Positions 40,463-45,549 of a stretch of DNA of 45,549 nucleotides are shown piece after piece. Within the stretch, counting starts at the first letter, position 1. Each line of letters begins with the position of its first letter. The stretch comes from Helicobacteraceae bacterium (GTDB lineage Bacteria; Campylobacterota; Campylobacteria; Campylobacterales; Sulfurimonadaceae): positions 1 to 45,549 of the forward strand of contig JAMONY010000019.1 of the NCBI GenBank assembly GCA_027066325.1, given 5' to 3'. The notes under the pieces are model-generated. The model did no database searches. It worked only from the letters and a program-made list of their open reading frames with translations, and was not told where the DNA came from. The position numbers and the translations under genes are program-made.

Positions 40463-42229
40463 TTAGAAGTTTATGTAAAAAGTGGCACCATTTTTATCAT
40501 TTAAGATGCCTATATGACCACCTAGACTAGTCTCAACAATCATCTTTGACATATAAAGACCAATCCCCAAACCTCTCTTTTTTGTTGTAAAGTATGGCTC
40601 AAATATCTTCTTAGTGTCATCAACCTTAACACCCCCAGCATTGTCGCTCACTCTAACACAAAGAGCATCAATCTCAATGGTGACTTGAGGTGTATCTATT
40701 TTGCGCTCTAGAAGCACATCTTCAGCATTACTTAGTAGGTTCAATAGTACCTGTTTATACTCATTTTTATGGTTCATAATCTCTATATCTTTTATGACTA
40801 TAAGCTTTAGTTCGATCTTATCAAAAGCGATAAAATCAACTACTTTTTGACTCTCATGGGCTAATGAGAAGTACTCTTTAGCTCTATTGGGCACATAAAA
40901 ATTTCTAAAATCATCAATGGTTTGTGACATAAACTCTAGTTGAGCCGAGGCCTCTTTTAGTTTCTTGGTGTGATGTTTGTGTGTATCTTGACTCTCTATG
41001 TTCATAAAGATATATCCTAGACGCGCCAATGGTTGTCGCCATTGGTGAGCTATGCTGCCTAACATCTCTCCCATGGAGGCGAGTCGACTTTGATGGACTA
41101 GTAGCTCTTGTTGTTCCTCTTTTTCATTCCTAATCTCTCTCATTTTGTAAGATATAGCAATAGCAAGAAAAAAGGCTTCAATGGTTGAGCCAACAAGGAT
41201 GGGATCAAAAAAGAGTAGCTTCTCAGGAAAAAAGTCAGAAATAAACACACCTGCCATCAGTGCAAACCAACCAAAAATAAAAAATAGAGCCGGTTTGTAG
41301 CCCTGTTTTAATCGTAACCAAGCCACCCATATGGTATAAAGTAATATAAATGTATAGAGTTTAAATATCAACATAATAGGGAAAAAGAAGAGCACTAGAT
41401 CAACAACAGCAAAGACTGTTATGTAGCGTAAGATTTTATCGTGAAAAGGCAGATATTTTTTTGTCTCTAAAAAAGAGCGTATGAAAAAAAGAATAAAAAG
41501 AATAACCACTTCAACGATGATAAAGTAGAAAAAAATAGCAATCTCTTCATACTCTATATGTCCAATCACATATGTCTCAATTATGTCAGTTTGATAGATT
41601 AAAACTACTATCATAAAAAGTTGCATCAGCGTATAGTAGAGAAAAGATTTTTCACGATTATAAAGATATAGTGCTCCATTGTAGATAGCTGCCATAAATA
41701 TAAGCCCAAAAAGAAAAAAAGAGATCAGTATTTTTAGACTATATTTATCTATCCAAGTAGAGAAAGTTTGCGGTGTATAGAGTGTTGCAATAGGAGTAAC
41801 ATGAGATTGTGAAGGGGTAGCTTTTAGAAAGTACCTTCTCTGATCTTCAGTTTTTATATAGTAAAAAGATAGGTATTTTCGTCCTAAAAATGAAAATTTT
41901 TCTAAGTTTTGGTGAGGCTTAAAGCTATGTTCTTTAAAATCAAAAGCTGTATGCTCTATCCAGTAGCTTCCACTTGAGAGATTCTCATCTAGCTCAACCA
42001 TTATCCAGTTAGATTGATGTATGCTGTCTTGTTTTATAGAAGATGGCTCTTCACTATCCCATAAGATCTCAACCTCTTCATCTCTTTGCTCTTGTTTTTG
42101 TACTTTAAATTGTGAAGCATAGTTGCAGATATCTGCGATATCTATCTTCTCATCAGTACTATAAGAGCTAAGAGTTACAGAGAAAAGAAGAGATGGCAAT
42201 AGAGCCAACAATACAATAAACTTTTTCAC
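40463..42229 (-). CDS. 7TMR-DISM sensor histidine kinase
   Basis: The protein is 588 aa; GTG start overlapping the small upstream ORF, with ggag seven bases before it. Residues 1-17 are a signal peptide; 20-165 form a periplasmic 7TMR-DISM extracellular-type domain (NWIMVELDENLSSGSYWIEHTAFDFKEHSF); 170-380 hold about seven membrane helices. Then a kinase core: H-box SIAHQWRQPLARLGYIFMNIE (about 398), N box VLLNLLSNAEDVL, G1 VSDNAGGV, and FEPYFTTKKRGLGIGLYMSKMIVE. No receiver domain. Its cognate regulator is not seen; the following AraC gene lacks a receiver. Function unknown; such kinases often sense carbohydrates or envelope cues. Confidence 0.9.
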   Translation of the reverse strand: MKKFIVLLALLPSLLFSVTLSSYSTDEKIDIADICNYASQFKVQKQEQRDEEVEILWDSEEPSSIKQDSIHQSNWIMVELDENLSSGSYWIEHTAFDFKEHSFKPHQNLEKFSFLGRKYLSFYYIKTEDQRRYFLKATPSQSHVTPIATLYTPQTFSTWIDKYSLKILISFFLFGLIFMAAIYNGALYLYNREKSFLYYTLMQLFMIVVLIYQTDIIETYVIGHIEYEEIAIFFYFIIVEVVILFILFFIRSFLETKKYLPFHDKILRYITVFAVVDLVLFFFPIMLIFKLYTFILLYTIWVAWLRLKQGYKPALFFIFGWFALMAGVFISDFFPEKLLFFDPILVGSTIEAFFLAIAISYKMREIRNEKEEQQELLVHQSRLASMGEMLGSIAHQWRQPLARLGYIFMNIESQDTHKHHTKKLKEASAQLEFMSQTIDDFRNFYVPNRAKEYFSLAHESQKVVDFIAFDKIELKLIVIKDIEIMNHKNEYKQVLLNLLSNAEDVLLERKIDTPQVTIEIDALCVRVSDNAGGVKVDDTKKIFEPYFTTKKRGLGIGLYMSKMIVETSLGGHIGILNDKNGATFYINF

Positions 42230-42402
42230 AAATAGGCTCCAGTAAAATAGATCTTAAAAAGATATACCTGTGTTAAAGATACCATTAAGACCCATACATA
42301 CATGTGAGCTAAGCCACATGCTCTAGCTTCTTTTATGGTATGGTATGTTTTGGAAAAAGTATTTTGCATACATAGTCTTAAGTAAGATGTATCTTTTCTC
42401 AT
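42226..42402 (-). CDS. Small predicted membrane protein upstream of the kinase
   Basis: A 58-aa product from ATG 42402; the track version (42462, TTG) would start upstream of the predicted -10 box at 42421-42430. The sequence has a charged N-terminus and a single hydrophobic segment (AHMYVWVLMVSLTQVYLFKIYFTGAYL). The stop overlaps the kinase GTG (TTGTGA), implying translational coupling, which favours a real gene. No family recognised. The start is supported by a -10 box in the divergent promoter. It could be a modulator of the kinase, or an upstream leader that only serves coupling. Confidence 0.5.
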   Translation of the reverse strand: MRKDTSYLRLCMQNTFSKTYHTIKEARACGLAHMYVWVLMVSLTQVYLFKIYFTGAYL

Positions 42403-42420
42403 TTTTTTCACATATAGTTC

Positions 42421-42430
42421 TATTATAATA
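42421..42430. promoter_or_regulatory. Perfectly symmetric divergent -10 element
   Basis: TATTATAATA is its own reverse complement: the plus strand reads TATAAT at 42424-42429 (toward the SRPBCC gene) and the minus strand reads TATAAT at 42427-42422 (toward the kinase operon). Starts near 42436 and 42415 leave leaders of about 41 and 13 nt. Confidence 0.5.
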
Positions 42431-42476
42431 TCACTAAAAGGTAAAAAATAAACTTTGCTCAAAAGGAGAGTTGTTG

Positions 42477-42947
42477 ATGGAAATTTTTGCTATATTGACA
42501 TTGGGACTACTTTTTATTCCTTATCATCTTAAAACTAAGCTTATTATCGATGTGCCTAAAGATAAAGTTTTAAAGACTCTTATCGATACACCAAGCTACT
42601 CTCAATGGAACCCTTTTATTGAAGATATTCAAGGTACTTTAGCACTTGATGAGTCCCTAGAGATCACACTCAATATAGGTGATAAAAAGATGCATTTTTA
42701 TCCTACAGTTATCTGGATGGATCAGAATGGATTTTCTTGGAGAGGTAGTTTGGGGTTACGATATATCTTTGATGGTGAGCACCGATTTTTTCTTGAAGAG
42801 AGCGGGAGTGATAGGACTATTTTTCACCATACAGAGCGTTTTCAAGGACTGTTAGTTTGGTTTTTTTACCCTACCATGAAACAGACTAGGAGACGATTTG
42901 AGTTGATGAATAGAGCTCTGCTTTTAGAAGTTCAAGAGAGGAGTTAG
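42477..42947 (+). CDS. SRPBCC-fold (START/Bet v1-like) protein
   Basis: The protein is 156 aa from ATG 42477, six bases after aaaggagag; the track's TTG 42471 is closer to the site and less likely. The N-terminus has a short hydrophobic segment (FAILTLGLLFIPYH), then the SRPBCC helix-grip pattern: TKLIIDVPKDKVLKTLIDTPSYSQWNPFIEDIQGTL, FSWRGSLGLRYIFDGEHRFFLEE, TIFHHTERFQGLLVWFFYPTMKQTRRRFELMNRALLLEV. The fold binds lipids or hydrophobic ligands. It sits 3 bp before an MDR oxidoreductase, so they probably act together. Substrate unknown. Confidence 0.83.
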   Translation: MEIFAILTLGLLFIPYHLKTKLIIDVPKDKVLKTLIDTPSYSQWNPFIEDIQGTLALDESLEITLNIGDKKMHFYPTVIWMDQNGFSWRGSLGLRYIFDGEHRFFLEESGSDRTIFHHTERFQGLLVWFFYPTMKQTRRRFELMNRALLLEVQERS

Positions 42948-42950
42948 ATT

Positions 42951-43883
42951 ATGAGAGCTATTGTATGTACAAAGTATGGAGCACCAGAGGTACTCCAGCT
43001 TCAAGATGTTGAAAAACCTACACCTAAAAAGAGTGAGATACTTATCAAAATCCACGCAACAACCGTGCACATAGGAGATACTAAGATTAGAGGTTTTAGA
43101 CCTGATATGGGTATGTTAGATCTTATAGTAAAGCCTATGATGAGAATTATGATAGGCTTTAGAGGTCCTAGAAGAAAGATACTTGGGATGGATTTAGCTG
43201 GAGAGATTGAGGCTGTAGGTAAAGATGTAACACGATTTAAAGTTGGTGATGAAGTTTTTGCATCAAGTGAGATGAAGTTTGGTGCGTATGCAGAGTATAT
43301 CTGCTTAGAAGAAGATGGTATCATAGCCCTTAAGCCAACAAATAGAACCTATCAAGAGGTAGCACCCATTGTCAATGGAGGACTTACAGCTCTACTTCTT
43401 CTAAAAAAAGCCAGTGTCCACAAAGATCAAGATCTGCTTATCTATGGTGCATCGGGTAGCGTTGGTACATTTGCTGTACAACTTGCCAAATATTTCAGAG
43501 CCAAAGTAACAGCAGTTTGTAGCACAACAAACTTAGAGATGGTAAGCTCACTTGGAGCTGATGAGGTTGTAGATTATACTAGAGAGGATTTTACTCAAAA
43601 TCCTAAGCGTTATGATGTTATCTTTGATGCTGTTGGTAAACTCTCTAAATCTAAATGCAAAAGATCACTCAAAGAAAATGGTATCTACATGAATGTACTT
43701 ACTTCAACAGATAGTTTAAAGTTAAAGTCTGAAGATTTAGAGTTTCTTAAAGAGCTTGTAGAGAGTGAGCATTTAAGAGCAGTTATAGATAAAACTTACC
43801 CATTGGAGCAGATGGTAGAAGCTCATAGGTATGTTGACAAGGGGCATAAAAAAGGAAATGTAGTTATAGAAGTTGTTGCATAG
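42951..43883 (+). CDS. Medium-chain dehydrogenase/reductase, quinone-oxidoreductase type
   Basis: The protein is 310 aa; ATG after gaggag. It is an MDR protein: [61 protein letters not shown], cofactor loop [30 protein letters not shown] (about 160-190), and [13 protein letters not shown]. The zinc-binding Cys/His of alcohol dehydrogenases is absent, as in the zinc-less quinone oxidoreductases. It uses NADPH to reduce quinones or enones. Coupled to the SRPBCC gene; role perhaps detoxification of reactive carbonyls. Confident in family, not in substrate. Confidence 0.9.
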   Translation: MRAIVCTKYGAPEVLQLQDVEKPTPKKSEILIKIHATTVHIGDTKIRGFRPDMGMLDLIVKPMMRIMIGFRGPRRKILGMDLAGEIEAVGKDVTRFKVGDEVFASSEMKFGAYAEYICLEEDGIIALKPTNRTYQEVAPIVNGGLTALLLLKKASVHKDQDLLIYGASGSVGTFAVQLAKYFRAKVTAVCSTTNLEMVSSLGADEVVDYTREDFTQNPKRYDVIFDAVGKLSKSKCKRSLKENGIYMNVLTSTDSLKLKSEDLEFLKELVESEHLRAVIDKTYPLEQMVEAHRYVDKGHKKGNVVIEVVA

Positions 43884-43900
43884 ATCCTCTTTTGTTATAC

Positions 43901-45549
43901 CTACTTTTGTGAAGTTTGGTTTTTTGGGAGCATAAGCGCTGCTGCTCCTAAATCGTTTGAGTTTGCTCTTTGTTTAAAGTTTAAATGTTTTATATATTGA
44001 TAAGTTAGTGGAAAGTTTGTTAAGTTTTCTGGTAAAGATATAGCTTGATTTTTTATAGATGCTATATCTTTTGGTAAAAGAGTTTCGAGATCTATAGGGA
44101 TCTCTTGTGAAGTTATCGTATTTTCTGCTCCATTGATAGTTGGTCTCTCTCCAATATCTGCATATGGATAGCACTCTGTATCTGTTTCTTGTGTATTCCA
44201 ACCACTACTTATCCAGTTTTTGCCTAAGTTTACAGTTCCGCTGTTGTTACTCATACAGATGTTAGAAGGTACTCCCCCTTCTGTTTCACTAGCAAAGTAG
44301 ATGATATTATTGAACACCTCAATAGTCTCCTTTGAATGGACGATGGGTGTAGATTCAGCAAGTCTCATATCAAAAACTCTAAATCTCCAATCATCATCTT
44401 TGTCATTTAAGATTGAGACTGTGTTGTTAAAAAAGTACAACTTGCCCTCTCTGGCTAACTCGATGTCATTATCCCAGCCATAGTGAACTAAGCTTCCAGC
44501 TACTGTTTTACTACCTATATGATTGAAAAAATTACCATACACATGAGTGCTTCTATATGCTTTTTCAGCCTCTTTGACCTTTTTTAAAATATCTTCATCT
44601 ACACCACCATTGTTAACCGCCCATTTTCTATACTCTTTTTCTATATACCAAGGTGCTGCATCCTCTACCTCTACAAGATCAAGTGAGCGAGAACTGCCGC
44701 TATCGAACCAATTGTAGCGAATTATAGAGCCTGCAACTCTCTCTTTTAGGGTTGTACCTTGTGATAGTGGATCGTTTGGCCCAAAATGGTTGTATTGGTA
44801 AATTGCTCCTATTGCTTGAATATAAAGTGCATGATGTCTAGAGCTTTCTGGTTGGCTATGTCCATGAAAGTAGTTTCCTTCTATGAGGATGTTTCTAGTT
44901 AAATGAGCTTCATTGTACCCTTGAGACATAGTAAAAATTCCGTTGCCACAATTTTCGATCTCATTGTTTTTGATGGTGATGTTGTCACCAGCTTGAATCC
45001 TTATGCAAGCTGCCCCATTTTCATACTCACTACTGCTACCATCGACTCTTGTATAGCTAAATCCTTTTTTTGCATTTTTTATATGAAGACCATCTATGGT
45101 GATGAAGCTATCTTTTAGATCATAGTCTTCATTGTAAATCATAATCATAGCCAAGCCCTCCATGGGTTCATAGGTAGTGTAAGCAGAAGCATCATCAGGA
45201 TCATTTACGGCACCATCACCATCTAAGATAGGTCTCTCACCATTTGATCCGGGAACTCCACAGATTCTTAGAGGCTTATCTTCTGTTCCGCTAGTTCGGA
45301 TAACTATCTTCTCTCTGTAGGGAGTTGGTTTATAAAATATCCTAACACTATCACCAGCTTTTAAGTTATCCCAATCTATATCGCTCAATTTGGCATAATC
45401 TTTACCAGGTCCTACTCTATAATCCACCCCTAAACCACTTGGTTTGCATGCTTGCACTACAGGTGGGGCAGTTGAGCTGCTTGATGAAGAACTTGATGAG
45501 ACAGTTAGGCTGCTTGATGAAGATGCTATGAGGCTGCTTGATGAAGATG
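43901..45549 (-). CDS. Secreted Ser-linker right-handed beta-helix protein, 5' partial
   Basis: The ORF track begins at GTG 45457, but the frame stays open to the edge; the hidden part reads ...SSSSSLIASSSSSLTVSSSSSSSSTAPPVVQACKPSG, a Ser-rich linker, and the real start is beyond the window. At least 548 aa. After the linker, SDIDWDNLKAGDSVRIFYK...ILDGDGAVN opens a right-handed parallel beta-helix: FITIDGLHIKNAKKGF, GDNITIKNNEIENCGNGIFTMSQG, LTRNILIEGNYFHGHSQPESSRHHALYIQ, and RVAGSIIRYNWFDSGSSRSLDL. Similar proteins are polysaccharide lyases or surface proteins. No catalytic site is certain. Ser linkers are often found on outer-membrane lipoproteins, so surface display is likely. Confidence 0.85.
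   Translation of the reverse strand, partial: SSSSSLIASSSSSLTVSSSSSSSSSTAPPVVQACKPSGLGVDYRVGPGKDYAKLSDIDWDNLKAGDSVRIFYKPTPYREKIVIRTSGTEDKPLRICGVPGSNGERPILDGDGAVNDPDDASAYTTYEPMEGLAMIMIYNEDYDLKDSFITIDGLHIKNAKKGFSYTRVDGSSSEYENGAACIRIQAGDNITIKNNEIENCGNGIFTMSQGYNEAHLTRNILIEGNYFHGHSQPESSRHHALYIQAIGAIYQYNHFGPNDPLSQGTTLKERVAGSIIRYNWFDSGSSRSLDLVEVEDAAPWYIEKEYRKWAVNNGGVDEDILKKVKEAEKAYRSTHVYGNFFNHIGSKTVAGSLVHYGWDNDIELAREGKLYFFNNTVSILNDKDDDWRFRVFDMRLAESTPIVHSKETIEVFNNIIYFASETEGGVPSNICMSNNSGTVNLGKNWISSGWNTQETDTECYPYADIGERPTINGAENTITSQEIPIDLETLLPKDIASIKNQAISLPENLTNFPLTYQYIKHLNFKQRANSNDLGAAALMLPKNQTSQK
45507..45549. repeat. 24-bp tandem repeat encoding the Ser linker
   Basis: The 19-bp string aggctgcttgatgaagatg occurs at 45507 and 45531 (24-bp period, eight codons), with a degenerate earlier copy near 45475. 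On the minus strand it encodes SSSSSL-type units. It continues to the edge, so the copy number is unknown. Confidence 0.7.

Noticed and set aside
1-45549. CRISPR arrays, tRNA/rRNA genes, prophage or transposon signatures
   Set aside because: I looked at all intergenic regions; none holds a cloverleaf, repeat-spacer pattern or transposase motif, and there is no sign of recent insertion.

Overview
The window looks like an AT-rich chromosomal segment of a Campylobacterota (epsilonproteobacterial) genome, probably a Sulfurimonas/Sulfuricurvum/Sulfurovum-type free-living organism. This rests on recall and inference, not a database search. The signs are the ruvA-ddl-hydrolase-murF gene order, frequent AGA/ATA/CTA codons, many GTG and TTG starts, 4-bp stop/start overlaps, TATAAT boxes without clear -35 elements, many c-type cytochromes, and an alpha-only GlyQ glycyl-tRNA synthetase gene. 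No gene-free stretch exceeds about 210 bp. I saw no tRNA, rRNA, CRISPR array, IS element or integrase.

Layout. 1-1699 (-): end of a membrane-anchored cytochrome operon (tetraheme NapC/NirT type, a triheme protein, and a further haem protein cut by the edge). 1825-9803 (+): ankyrin protein, HtpX-type protease, a membrane-anchored periplasmic protein, a monooxygenase-fold protein, ruvA, ddl, alpha/beta hydrolase, murF and a DctQM TRAP permease pair. 9892-12502: a PssA-type CDP-alcohol phosphotransferase divergent from a TagD-type cytidylyltransferase, then dusB and a GatB/YqeY-domain gene. 12711-21391 (+): an electron-transfer and sensing block of monohaem cytochrome, 12-motif multihaem lipoprotein, 8-haem cytochrome, free-standing dCache-type sensor, response regulator, histidine kinase, and an M1 peptidase-ChaN-PDZ fusion. 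21397-24436 (-): lpxB followed by two sugar-nucleotide genes that fit gnnB/gnnA, then a divergent MsbA-like ABC exporter. 26325-29957: glyQ, a GNAT protein, agmatine deiminase and divergent alr. 29956-39471 (+): a 9.4-kb surface cluster of five DUF11-type secreted proteins, including a 1607-residue protein with adhesin-like domains and a C-terminal outer-membrane-barrel-like half. 39490-45549: AraC/GyrI regulator, 7TM histidine kinase with a small upstream ORF, SRPBCC protein, zinc-less MDR oxidoreductase, and a Ser-linker beta-helix protein running off the right edge.

How it fits together. Three themes stand out. First, envelope building: Ddl and MurF for peptidoglycan, LpxB plus GnnAB for an amide-linked lipid A, and an MsbA-like exporter. 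Second, periplasmic or extracellular electron transfer with its own sensor-regulator module. Third, a large uncharacterised surface assembly in which one gene appears to supply the outer-membrane anchor and the other four the secreted parts. The second and third themes are the best candidates for undescribed systems.
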